Shown here: positions 51,774-60,639 of the stretch, one piece after another
Layout: each line of letters begins with the position of its first letter
Position numbering within the stretch: position 1 is the first letter of the stretch
Assembly (NCBI RefSeq): GCF_900608595.1
Contig: NZ_UWYY01000001.1
Location: 124,001-188,000 of the forward strand
From: Promicromonospora panici
GTDB taxonomy: Bacteria > Actinomycetota > Actinomycetes > Actinomycetales > Cellulomonadaceae
Direction: 5' to 3'
Length of the DNA stretch: 64,000 nt
Translations under genes and position numbers: made by a program
Notes under the pieces: generated by a model
The model's input: the letters and a program-made list of their open reading frames with translations, nothing else
Databases searched by the model: none
What the model was told of the DNA's origin: nothing

Positions 51774-52375
51774 CCGTCTGGCTGCCCGCCACCAGCCCGG
51801 ACAGCACGCCCGTCCCACGCGTGGCGGCGGAGCGGGTGCCCGCGCACGACGCCGACGCTGCCCACGCCGGCCCGGCCCGGACGCTCGACGAGCTCGTGCG
51901 GACGCACCTGCCCGGCCTGATCCGGTACGCGACGGTGCTCGTCGGTGACCAGCACACCGCCGCCGACCTGGTACAGGAGGTGCTGCTGCGCGCCCACCAG
52001 CGGTGGCACCGGATCGCCCTGACGGAGCGGCCCGACCTGTACCTCCGGCGCATGGTCACCAACGAGCACCTGTCGTGGCGCCGCCGCTGGCACGTCCGGA
52101 TGATCCGGCCCACCGCCGACGACGCGCTGGTCACGCACGCTGGCACCGCAGGCGACCACGCGGAGCACCTCGCCCAGGAGGACGCCATGTGGCGTCGTCT
52201 CGAACAGCTCCCGGCACGGCAGCGCACGGTGCTCGTGCTGCGGTACTACGAGGGCCTGGTGGACACCGAGATCGCGACGGTGCTCGGCACCACGCCGGCC
52301 ACCGTCCGGTCCCACGCCGCGCGCGCCCTGGCCACCCTCCGGCGCACCGACCCGACCTTCATGGAGACGAGATGA
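51770..52375 (+). CDS. SigE-family ECF RNA polymerase sigma factor
   Basis: 201 residues. Region 2 spans ~38-108 (LPGLIRYATVLVGDQHTAADLVQEVLLRAHQRW, then YLRRMVTNEHLSWRRR). Region 4 spans ~142-192 (LEQLPARQRTVLVLRYYEGLVDTEIATVLG, helix-turn-helix TPATVRSHAARALATLR). An extra ~35 unstructured residues precede region 2. It matches the actinobacterial SigE-like ECF group. It overlaps the amidoligase and the anti-sigma-like gene by 4 bp each, so all are co-translated. Confidence 0.92.
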   Translation: MTVWLPATSPDSTPVPRVAAERVPAHDADAAHAGPARTLDELVRTHLPGLIRYATVLVGDQHTAADLVQEVLLRAHQRWHRIALTERPDLYLRRMVTNEHLSWRRRWHVRMIRPTADDALVTHAGTAGDHAEHLAQEDAMWRRLEQLPARQRTVLVLRYYEGLVDTEIATVLGTTPATVRSHAARALATLRRTDPTFMETR

Positions 52376-53076
52376 ACCAGGACCGTCCCACCGGTGCCCC
52401 GGCACCCGGACCCCGGCCGGCCGGCGACGTCGGGCACGACGCCCTCGCCGAGCAGATCACCGCGGCCCTGCGCGCCCGCGAGCCCGATGCCGACGAGACC
52501 GCGGCCACCGCCCGGCTGATCGCTGCCCGCGTCGCCGCGGCGGCCGACGGTCGGAGCGGAGTCGTCACCCCGTTCGTCCGGCGTGCGGGCCTGATCGCGG
52601 TCACCGGCGTCGTCACGTCGGCGTTGGGCGTGGTCGGCGCGGCCACCGCCGCGGCGGCCAACCCCTACACGGAGTTCGCCGCTGCGGTCGACGGCGTCGC
52701 GCACGCCGTCGGCGTCAACTGGTCCTCGATGCCCGACGGCTACACGCGCGAGCAGCACGAGGCGTTCTGGAGCGCCGAGTACAGCGGCGAGGACCTGGCC
52801 GAGCTGCAGGCGCTGTGGTCGCTCGACGAGACCGAGACCAAGGCACGTGCCGGCCAGATGATCCTGGACGGCAAGGAGCTCCCGTTCGAGCCGGGTACGT
52901 ACACCGCGCCGGAGCTGTCGGCGGCCGAGCAGGCGGCGACCCGTGCGTTCATCGACTCCGGCTACACGGCCGACGACGTCGAGGTGCTGAGCGGCCTGTG
53001 GGACACGGGCTTCATCGAGACCAAGGTGCGGGCCGGCCAGATGCTGCTCGACGGCGAGACGCCCCCGGTGCCCTGA
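52372..53076 (+). CDS. Anti-sigma-like membrane protein with two-repeat outer domain
   Basis: 234 residues. Residues 1-~68 are cytoplasmic, helical (HDALAEQITAALRAREPDAD and following), in the place of an anti-sigma domain but without a recognisable zinc motif. One membrane helix (~71-96) follows. The outer domain (97-234) is nearly identical in layout to the exported protein at 50109: GV-WS-MP-GYT, AEYSGEDL, ELQALWSLDETE, RAGQMILDG, PFEPGTYT, and a second repeat ending ETKVRAGQMLLDGE. It probably holds the sigma factor at the membrane until a signal reaches the outer repeats; this is inferred from gene order and topology. Confidence 0.78.
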   Translation: MNQDRPTGAPAPGPRPAGDVGHDALAEQITAALRAREPDADETAATARLIAARVAAAADGRSGVVTPFVRRAGLIAVTGVVTSALGVVGAATAAAANPYTEFAAAVDGVAHAVGVNWSSMPDGYTREQHEAFWSAEYSGEDLAELQALWSLDETETKARAGQMILDGKELPFEPGTYTAPELSAAEQAATRAFIDSGYTADDVEVLSGLWDTGFIETKVRAGQMLLDGETPPVP

Positions 53077-53100
53077 TGCCGGACCGCTACTCTCCTGCCT

Positions 53101-53120
53101 GCCCGGCCATGGGGCCGGGC
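53101..53120. terminator. Hairpin after the amidoligase/sigma operon
   Basis: GCCCGGCC (53101-53108) pairs with GGCCGGGC (53113-53120) around a 4-base loop, between the operon and the next gene. No T-tract. It may terminate the operon. Confidence 0.45.
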
Positions 53121-53137
53121 GAGCACAAGGAGAGCAG

Positions 53138-53800
53138 ATGGTCACGGAGTATCCGGTCGGCCGGACCCAGGTCCCGGGCGACAGCGCCCGCGGGGCGGAC
53201 CGGCGCGCGCCGGTTGACGCGCTGCGTCTGCCGTACACCTGGCCGTCCCGGACCTCTGTCTGGGGATCGCGTGTCGTGCTGCTGCCGATCCTCGTGGGCA
53301 TCCCGTTCGTCTTCGTGCACTACCCCGTCGACAGGTTCTTCCTGCACACGGAGGGCCGGGTGATCGACGGCTGGGTGGGTGCTGGCCTTGCCGTCGGGAT
53401 GTGCTTCTTCATGCTGATCGGCGACGGAAACGCCGTCCGGCTGGACGGCGTGCGTCTGTCGATTCGATCAGGGGCTCGGCAGCACGACTACTCCTGGGGT
53501 GACGTGGCAGGAGTCCGCCACGAAGACACCGGGCTGGTGGTGACGGATCAGCAGGGCGAGTCTGTGACGATCCGGCTCGTCGAGCGTCCCTGGCAGGCCA
53601 GGTTGGTCAGGCGGAGGAGCCCGATGATCCGGCTCGCGGCGGATCTGGAGCGGATTCGCCTCCAGGTCCGCGCACCGGTGAACCTGACGAGACAGGTCCG
53701 CGTGGGCAGGGTTCGGCTGACGCCGGCCGAGTGGACGTACGCGATCCTGGTCACGCTGGGTGCGGTCGCCGTCGCGACGCTGCGGACGCTCGGTCTCTGA
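53138..53800 (+). CDS. Hypothetical membrane protein with PH-like segment
   Basis: 220 residues, ATG preceded by AAGGAGAG. A polar N-terminus (~45) is followed by two membrane helices (VVLLPILVGIPFVFVHYPV and WVGAGLAVGMCFFMLIG). A short beta-rich stretch (LDGVRLSIRSGARQHDYSWGDVAGVRHED) resembles bacterial PH-like domains, and a last helix is at the C-terminus (WTYAILVTLGAVAVATL). No assigned function. It lies just downstream of the amidoligase/sigma cassette but behind a hairpin, so a functional link is uncertain. Confidence 0.65.
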   Translation: MVTEYPVGRTQVPGDSARGADRRAPVDALRLPYTWPSRTSVWGSRVVLLPILVGIPFVFVHYPVDRFFLHTEGRVIDGWVGAGLAVGMCFFMLIGDGNAVRLDGVRLSIRSGARQHDYSWGDVAGVRHEDTGLVVTDQQGESVTIRLVERPWQARLVRRRSPMIRLAADLERIRLQVRAPVNLTRQVRVGRVRLTPAEWTYAILVTLGAVAVATLRTLGL

Positions 53801-53810
53801 GCCGACCGCA

Positions 53811-53839
53811 GGCAACGGCTTCCGGAGAACTCCGTTGCC
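53811..53839. terminator. Hairpin between 53138-53800 and the MFS gene
   Basis: GGCAACGG (53811-53818) pairs with CCGTTGCC (53832-53839). It starts 11 bp after the upstream stop and is probably its terminator. Confidence 0.5.
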
Positions 53840-53869
53840 TCGTTCCCTTCGCTCGGACAGGATCGACGG

Positions 53870-55117
53870 GTGAATCCGCGATCCCTGGGGCGAGACCGGA
53901 ACTTCCTGGTCTTCTGGGGCACCCAGACGTTCTCGGTCCTCGGCGACTCGTTCTCCGTGATCGCCTTCCCGCTGCTGATGCTGGAGGCCACGGGGTCCCT
54001 GCTGCAGATGGGCCTGCTGACGAGCGTCATGGCGGCCGGCTCGCTGTCGATGGGGCTCGTCGGCGGGGCGATCGTCGACCGGTTCGACCGCCGTCGGCTC
54101 CTGATCGCCTGCGACGTGGCGCGGCTGCTCCTCTTCGCGGCGGTCCCCGTCTGCTGGGCGATCGAGCCGCAGACCTGGCTGCTGTTCGTGGTCGCGGGTG
54201 TCGCGTCGGTGTTCGGGCAGCTGTTCCAGATCACCTACATCACCGCCGTGCCGAACATCGTCGGCCGCGAGCGGGTGCCCGAGGCCAACAGCAAGCTGCA
54301 GGCGACCGCGTCGCTCGCCAGCATCGGCGGACCGGCGCTTGCCGGGCTCGTCGCCGCGGCGTTCGGGGTCACCGCGGCGATCGCCATCGACGCGGCGACC
54401 TTCGGCGTCTCGGCGCTGGGCCTGCTCGCCGTCCGGCTGACCAGGGTGGCGCCCGCGGCGACTGCCGCCCGCCCGGGCCTCGGGCGCGATCTCCGGACGG
54501 GATTTGTCACGGGCGCCCGGTTCCTGTGGCGGCACCCCGTGCTGCGGGTGCTCACCATCTTTCTGACGATCACCACGTTCGTGACCTACGGCCTGACCGA
54601 CGTGATCATCTACCAGGTGCGCCACGGCCTGGGGCAGAGCGAGAACGTCGTCGGCTACGTGATGGCGGCTGCCGGGGCGGGGACGTGCCTCGCGGCGGCG
54701 ATGTCCGCCTGGCTGCGCCGGAGGTTCGGCTTCGGCGTCTGCTGGCTCACGGCCATGTCCCTGTGCGGCGCGGCGGGCGTGGCGCTGGCGCTGAACCACG
54801 ACGTGATCGTCATGGGGGCTGCGGCCTTCGTGTTCTGGTTCGGGCTGATGCTGGCAGCGGTCTGCTCGATGTCGTTGCGCCAGCTGGTCACACCCGATCC
54901 CCTGCTGGGGCGCGTCACCGCTGCGTTCTGGACGATCCACTACAGCCTGGCGCCCCTCGGCGCCGCGGTGCTCACCGGGGCCGCAGACCGGTTCGGCGCG
55001 TCCGGACCGCTGCTCGCCGTCGCGGTCGTCTACCTGGCAGTGGTCTGCGTCGCCGGCTTCACCCCGATCCGCGGCCGGAGCCCGGAGACCGTAGGGAGCT
55101 CTGCCGAGGGGGTGTGA
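53870..55117 (+). CDS. MFS transporter
   Basis: 415 residues from a GTG at 53870, 12 hydrophobic segments. N-terminal features are NFLVFWGTQTFSVLGDSFSVIAFPLLMLEATGS and the loop VGGAIVDRFDRRRLLIACDVARLL, fitting the antibiotic/macrolide exporter group. It stands alone before fbaA and has no adjacent regulator. The substrate is unknown. Confidence 0.87.
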   Translation: MNPRSLGRDRNFLVFWGTQTFSVLGDSFSVIAFPLLMLEATGSLLQMGLLTSVMAAGSLSMGLVGGAIVDRFDRRRLLIACDVARLLLFAAVPVCWAIEPQTWLLFVVAGVASVFGQLFQITYITAVPNIVGRERVPEANSKLQATASLASIGGPALAGLVAAAFGVTAAIAIDAATFGVSALGLLAVRLTRVAPAATAARPGLGRDLRTGFVTGARFLWRHPVLRVLTIFLTITTFVTYGLTDVIIYQVRHGLGQSENVVGYVMAAAGAGTCLAAAMSAWLRRRFGFGVCWLTAMSLCGAAGVALALNHDVIVMGAAAFVFWFGLMLAAVCSMSLRQLVTPDPLLGRVTAAFWTIHYSLAPLGAAVLTGAADRFGASGPLLAVAVVYLAVVCVAGFTPIRGRSPETVGSSAEGV

Positions 55118-55148
55118 TGTCGTCGGACGTACGAAGACCACAGTGTTT

Positions 55149-55173
55149 CGGCCGTTCGACTGTCGAACGGCCG
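55149..55173. repeat. 25-bp palindrome upstream of fbaA
   Basis: CGGCCGTTCGAC-T-GTCGAACGGCCG: two 12-bp arms around a single base, 31 bp after the MFS stop and 106 bp before fbaA. With so small a loop it is better read as a protein-binding site or a cruciform-type terminator than as an RNA hairpin. Confidence 0.6.
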
Positions 55174-55278
55174 CACACGGGTGCCTGTGGATCGTGGCAA
55201 GATCGAAGGTGCATACCCGGGCGGCCTTGGACACTCCTTTGCGACCGCCCATCTCACCAGTCGTTTGGAGTTTCGCAG

Positions 55279-56298
<1,020 letters not shown>

Positions 56299-56321
56299 CC
56301 TCCCGTCGCCGAGGTAGGACT

Positions 56322-56385
56322 GTGGCGAGGTAGGACTGGGGCGGAGGTGCTGATCAGCACCTCCGCCCCAGTCCTACCTCGCCAC
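56322..56385. repeat. Perfect 64-bp palindrome at a convergent junction (GGCGAGGTAGGAC family)
   Basis: Positions 56322-56385 equal their own reverse complement. The arms contain GGCGAGGTAGGACTGGGGCG. A further direct copy of the arm motif (GCCGAGGTAGGACT) sits at 56308-56321. The palindrome reaches the stop codon of the convergent STAS gene (56385-56387). It is related to the element at 3139-3249, which carries GGCGAGGTAGAAC. The probable role is bidirectional termination. Confidence 0.88.
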
Positions 56386-56864
56386 TACGAGGCGGGCGGG
56401 CCGCCTACGCCCGCCGGGGTGGGGGCGCCGCCCGTCGGCGGGCCGGACGGGCCGTCGTCGTCCAGCTCGAAGCCCGGGTCCTCGTCCACGATGTCGAGGA
56501 GGTCGCCGATCCGGGTCACCTCCAGCAGGAAGCGCACGGTCGGCGGTGCCCGCAGCACGCGCACCCGGTGCGGGCTGCGGCTCGCGAGGCGCGCGAGGAA
56601 CGCGACGCCGGACGAGTCCATGAAGGTCACATGATGTGCGTCGATCTCGACCGGGAGACGCGATTCCTCGGCCGCAGCCGTGGCCTCGTGCAGATCGCCG
56701 CCGATGTCGGCGTCGATCTCCCCGGAGAGCACGATCCGGGCACGGGAGCGACCCACGATGACGTGGATGCTCGCGGGATCGCCGATCTCGGGGTTCCGAT
56801 GGCCGGGGTCCTGGGGGCTCCCGCCCTGCGGACCGCGCGGGGGGTCGTAAGTTCCGTCCTGCAC
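56385..56864 (-). CDS. STAS-domain anti-sigma factor antagonist
   Basis: 159 residues. The STAS domain (~35-130) contains IVLSGEIDADIGGDLHEATAAAEE and the switch segment HVTFMDSSGVAFLARL, where a serine in DSSG would be phosphorylated by a kinase-type anti-sigma factor and dephosphorylated by a PP2C phosphatase. Pro/Gly-rich tails flank the domain. It is divergent from the SpoIIE-type phosphatase gene, its probable partner. Confidence 0.9.
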   Translation of the reverse strand: MQDGTYDPPRGPQGGSPQDPGHRNPEIGDPASIHVIVGRSRARIVLSGEIDADIGGDLHEATAAAEESRLPVEIDAHHVTFMDSSGVAFLARLASRSPHRVRVLRAPPTVRFLLEVTRIGDLLDIVDEDPGFELDDDGPSGPPTGGAPTPAGVGGPPAS

Positions 56865-57008
56865 GGTTCTCCTTCCGGGAGCAGTGGTCGTGGCGCTGTG
56901 TCGGTCTGATGATAGAGGTTGAGGTTCAGATCTCGGACCGTCCCAATCTACGGTTGAATGTCCTGCTGGAACAGCACCTCGAGCAATAGATACCGTTGGG
57001 AGGGCATT

Positions 57009-59477
57009 TTGACCGATTCATCCGGTCTGACACCGTCCTCTCCGCTGCCGCGGCACCCAGGCCTCTCCACGTTCGGCCTGGGCCCGACCCAGGACGGGAC
57101 GAACGGCAGAACGAACGGAACGCAGAACGGAACGCCCACCGGCAGCGGTCTCGACGCCGGCCGTCCCGTGCCGCCCGTCAGCGCGAGCGTGCCCCCGAGC
57201 ATCCAGCCGAACAACCCGCCGCTCGGCGCCCACCGCGGGGCGGGTGGCGAGCCGCGCCGGCAGCTGTCGGCGACCGGCATCCCGCGCACCCTTCCGCCGT
57301 CGGTCGGCGACGTGGTCCTGCGCGCCGCGGTGAACGTGGGCATCCCGGTGTTCCTCACGGGCCCCACCGAGGACGGCATGCCCATGCTGTGGGCCAACAG
57401 CGCGTTCGAGCACTATGCGGGCGTGCGGTTCAGCGACTTCGCGGGCTACACGGCGCGTCGGCTTGGCGAGATGCTCGTCGAGCCGCAGGACCTCGAGCGC
57501 ATGACCGAGCTGGTGAACGCCGGCCAGGAGGTGCACGCGACCGTGAAGTCCCACCTGCGCGGCGGGACCCACGGCTGGGCCCAGCTCACGCTCACCCCGG
57601 CCCGCGCGGGTCACGACGACCGCATCACGCACTGGGTGGGCTTCAGCGTGGACGTCTCCGAGCACATGGAGCGCCATGCCGCCCAGCTTGCGAGCCTGGA
57701 GGTCGAGCGGCAGCAGCGGGAAGACCTCGACCTCATCGCGCAGACCACCGAGATCCTGACGGATCTCGAGTACCCGTACGCCCTGCGCGACATCGCGGAG
57801 CTGCTCCAGTCGATGGTGCGCTGGGCGGGCTTCTACGTGAACGACGACGGCCTCAAGCACGCCGCCGGAGTCGACGTTGCCGCTCCACCGAGCGGCCGCG
57901 GGCGCCGTCATGCCCGGTACATCGAGGGCGACAACATCGCGGACAAGACGCAGCGGCGTCGGCCGCAGACCGATGCCCTCGGCGACTCCGTGACGACGGG
58001 CCCCATGCCGATCCTCGAGGTCGTGGACTCGGTGCAGGACGTGCTCGACGGCGTGCTCGACGGCCCGGTCACGCTGCACCTCGACATCCCGCACGCGCCG
58101 CACTCGGCGTCCGGCTGGCTGCAGCGCGATCTCACGCTGCGCCTCGCGGACGAGCTGGGCAAAGCCCCTGACTCGGTGGTAGTCCATCCCGTCGCCGGAC
58201 GGCGGGACGTGCTCGGCCTGGTCGTGATCGTCCCGGACGAAGACGAGTCGGGCGAGTACGTCGAGGCGGACGAGCCCGACACGCTGCGCACCGTCGTCGA
58301 GGTCGTGGCCCGCCGGGCGGGCAGCGCCATCGACAACGCGCGCATGTACGCGCGGGAGCATCGCCTCGCCGAGACGCTGCAGCGCGCGATGCTCCCCGAG
58401 CAGGCCGACGTCGCAGGCCTCGACGTGTGGACCTACTACGCGCCGAACGCGGAGCACGCGCAGGTCGGCGGCGACTGGTACGACGTCCTGCAGATCTCGG
58501 CGGACCTCGTGGGCCTCGTCATCGGGGACGTCGTCGGGCACGACGTCGAGGCCGCCGCCACGATGGGTCAGCTGCGTTCCGTGGTGCGCTCGTACGCCTT
58601 CGAGCTGTCGACGCCGAGCCGCGTGCTCGAACGTGTCGACCAGCTCGTGGCGGGCATGGGCATACCGCGCTCGGCAAGCATGGTGTACGCCTCCCTGAAG
58701 CGCGAGGAGGAGCCGGACACGTGGACGGTGGGGTATTCCCGCGCCGGTCACCTGCCGCCGCTCCTGCTGCGCGGCGGCGAGGTCATCAAGCTGGACGAGG
58801 GCGGCGGCGCGCTCGTCGGCTTCGGCTCCCGCGAGCGAACCACCGGCGAGGCGCGCCTCCAGCCCGGCGACACGCTGCTGTTCTACACGGACGGCCTCAT
58901 CGAGCGGCGCGACCGGTCGCTGCGGCTGGGCCTGGAGGCGCTGCTGGAGACGGCGTCGGCGATCACGGCCCGCGACGCCGCGGGTGTGGGCGAGGAGCTG
59001 CTCTCCCGCCTGGCCGACGCGCCGGAGGACGACGTAGCGATCGTGGTCGTGCGGATTCCCGACCCGACCGGCGACGCCGGCGAGACGGCCCTGTCACCGC
59101 GCTGGCGGCGCTGGATGCTGCCGAGCGAGCCCTCGTCGATCGGCCGGGCGCGGCACGCTGTGCTGCGCACTTGCCAGGCGTGGGGCATCGAGGAGTCGGC
59201 GCAGGCCGAGCTGGTCGTGTCGGAGCTGGTGGCGAACGGCGTGCTGCACGGCTGGGGACACATCGCGCTGCGCCTGTACGACACGGGCGACGGCCTGCGC
59301 ATCGAGGTCGAGGACAACAACCCGGCGCCGCCCGTGGCGACCGACGGCCACCCGAACCGCCTGGGCGGGTTCGGCATGCAGATCGTGGACCGGCTGGCCG
59401 AGTGGGGCTGGCGCCCGTCGGGCTCGGGCAAGCTGGTCTGGGCCAAGCTCCGCCGCCAGCCCACCCCGCCGAAGTAG
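57009..59477 (+). CDS. SpoIIE-family phosphatase with PAS, GAF and ATPase domains
   Basis: 822 residues from a TTG at 57009, preferred because GGGAGGG lies a few bases upstream; an ATG at 56958 lacks a ribosome site. Order: disordered N-terminus (~1-95), PAS (~100-225, FSDFAGYTARRLGEMLVEPQD), GAF-like (~245-440), PP2C/SpoIIE phosphatase (~450-660, YYAPNAEHAQVGGDWYDV, LVIGDVVGHD, DTLLFYTDGLIERRD, DDVAIVVVRI) and an RsbW-like ATPase (~690-815, VVSELVANGVLHGWGH and RLGGFGMQIVDRLAE). Such proteins both dephosphorylate and phosphorylate STAS antagonists, controlling sigma factors in response to signals. Confidence 0.95.
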   Translation: MTDSSGLTPSSPLPRHPGLSTFGLGPTQDGTNGRTNGTQNGTPTGSGLDAGRPVPPVSASVPPSIQPNNPPLGAHRGAGGEPRRQLSATGIPRTLPPSVGDVVLRAAVNVGIPVFLTGPTEDGMPMLWANSAFEHYAGVRFSDFAGYTARRLGEMLVEPQDLERMTELVNAGQEVHATVKSHLRGGTHGWAQLTLTPARAGHDDRITHWVGFSVDVSEHMERHAAQLASLEVERQQREDLDLIAQTTEILTDLEYPYALRDIAELLQSMVRWAGFYVNDDGLKHAAGVDVAAPPSGRGRRHARYIEGDNIADKTQRRRPQTDALGDSVTTGPMPILEVVDSVQDVLDGVLDGPVTLHLDIPHAPHSASGWLQRDLTLRLADELGKAPDSVVVHPVAGRRDVLGLVVIVPDEDESGEYVEADEPDTLRTVVEVVARRAGSAIDNARMYAREHRLAETLQRAMLPEQADVAGLDVWTYYAPNAEHAQVGGDWYDVLQISADLVGLVIGDVVGHDVEAAATMGQLRSVVRSYAFELSTPSRVLERVDQLVAGMGIPRSASMVYASLKREEEPDTWTVGYSRAGHLPPLLLRGGEVIKLDEGGGALVGFGSRERTTGEARLQPGDTLLFYTDGLIERRDRSLRLGLEALLETASAITARDAAGVGEELLSRLADAPEDDVAIVVVRIPDPTGDAGETALSPRWRRWMLPSEPSSIGRARHAVLRTCQAWGIEESAQAELVVSELVANGVLHGWGHIALRLYDTGDGLRIEVEDNNPAPPVATDGHPNRLGGFGMQIVDRLAEWGWRPSGSGKLVWAKLRRQPTPPK

Positions 59478-59490
59478 GGCGCCGTACCGT

Positions 59491-59532
59491 GCGATTGTGC
59501 CCGAAAGGGAGTGCGGGTTCGGGCACAATCGC
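59491..59532. repeat. Palindrome at a convergent junction (GGGCACAATCGCTC family)
   Basis: A perfect 15-bp stem GCGATTGTGCCCGAA (59491-59505) with 59518-59532, 12-base loop. It lies between the SpoIIE-type gene and the convergent STAS gene. It shares GGGCACAATCGCTC with the element at 38672-38740. Confidence 0.82.
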
Positions 59533-59584
59533 TCAGCGCGATGGCGCGAACTACCCCGGCAAAAGGCGCGGGTTGGATAACGTT

Positions 59585-59989
59585 TTAGGCAGTGGACGCG
59601 TCGCGGTGGGATAACGGGGATCCGTCCTCATCCCGCGATGTCATGACCGCAAAGCCCGAGTCGGGGGCGGACGGCTCGCACGAGTGCTCGTCGTCGACGC
59701 GGAAGAGCTCCATCGCCCCGCACACCTCGAGCACGAACAGGTCCCGCTCATCGGCCCCGCGGATGACGGTGGCACCGCCGCGCTTGCGGCCGGCGTCGGC
59801 CAGCGAGATGAGGAACGCCGCGCCGGTGGAGTCCATGAACGTGACCCGGCACATGTCGATGACGAGCAGCTGCCGGCGCAGGCCGACGACGCGCGCCGCG
59901 ATCTCCGGGAACTGGTCTCGTTCGGCGAGGTCGAGGTCGCCGGCGATCACGAGCGTCGTCGTCGTGGGAGACGTCGCGATCTCGATCAT
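59585..59989 (-). CDS. Second STAS-domain anti-sigma factor antagonist
   Basis: 134 residues from the ATG at 59989. STAS core with LVIAGDLDLAERDQFPEIAARVVGL and the switch CRVTFMDSTGAAFLISLADAG, where DST replaces DSS of the other antagonist. It ends in an acidic tail. It lies convergent to the SpoIIE-type phosphatase, so the phosphatase is flanked by two antagonists on the opposite strand. Confidence 0.88.
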   Translation of the reverse strand: MIEIATSPTTTTLVIAGDLDLAERDQFPEIAARVVGLRRQLLVIDMCRVTFMDSTGAAFLISLADAGRKRGGATVIRGADERDLFVLEVCGAMELFRVDDEHSCEPSAPDSGFAVMTSRDEDGSPLSHRDASTA

Positions 59990-60119
59990 GTGTCGAGCGT
60001 AACGACAGTTGCTCGATCGCACCGGATGAAAGGCAGAATTCACCGTCTCCGCAGGCGCCAGGGGCAATCCGGTGCGCCCTGTTTGTTCATCCGTGCCCCC
60101 GAGGTGTCAGGATCTGGGC

Positions 60120-60563
60120 ATGAGCACCCACGACAACCTGCTGCAGGGCCCGGCCCCTACCCTGCTCCCCGACGACTACCCCGCCGCACGTGAGCGCCTG
60201 ACCAGCGGCGACGACCCGGTCGACGTCGTGGCGGCCGTCCCGGCGTCGTCCCTCGTCTGGGCAGTCCTCGCGGAGGGTGCGCTCACCGCGGACAGCGCGG
60301 CGGGGAACGTCGAGGCCTACGCCTACGCGCGCACCGGCTACCACCGCGGCCTGGACGCGCTGCGCCGAGCAGGCTGGCGCGGCCAGGGCCCGATCCCGGC
60401 GGACCACGCGCCGAACCAGGGCTTCCTGCGCGCGCTGCTCGCGCTCTCCCGGGCGGCGCACCGCATCGGCGAGGAGGACGAGGCGGAGCGCTGCGCGAAG
60501 TTCCTGGTGGACTCCGGCACGTCTGTGGACGAGGTCAGCGCGCTGGCCTCCACCACGAAGTAG
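60120..60563 (+). CDS. DUF3151 family protein
   Basis: 147 residues. Conserved actinobacterial protein typically found beside purA and fba. Features are [81 protein letters not shown], and a C-terminal helix [12 protein letters not shown]. All-helical, cytoplasmic, function unknown. It precedes purA by 76 bp. Confidence 0.88.
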   Translation: MSTHDNLLQGPAPTLLPDDYPAARERLTSGDDPVDVVAAVPASSLVWAVLAEGALTADSAAGNVEAYAYARTGYHRGLDALRRAGWRGQGPIPADHAPNQGFLRALLALSRAAHRIGEEDEAERCAKFLVDSGTSVDEVSALASTTK

Positions 60564-60639
60564 ACTCGGGCGCGGCCCGCGGGCGCCACGACGGCGCACT
60601 CGGCGGAGCAGTTCAAGCAATCCGAGAAGGTGGAGATCC

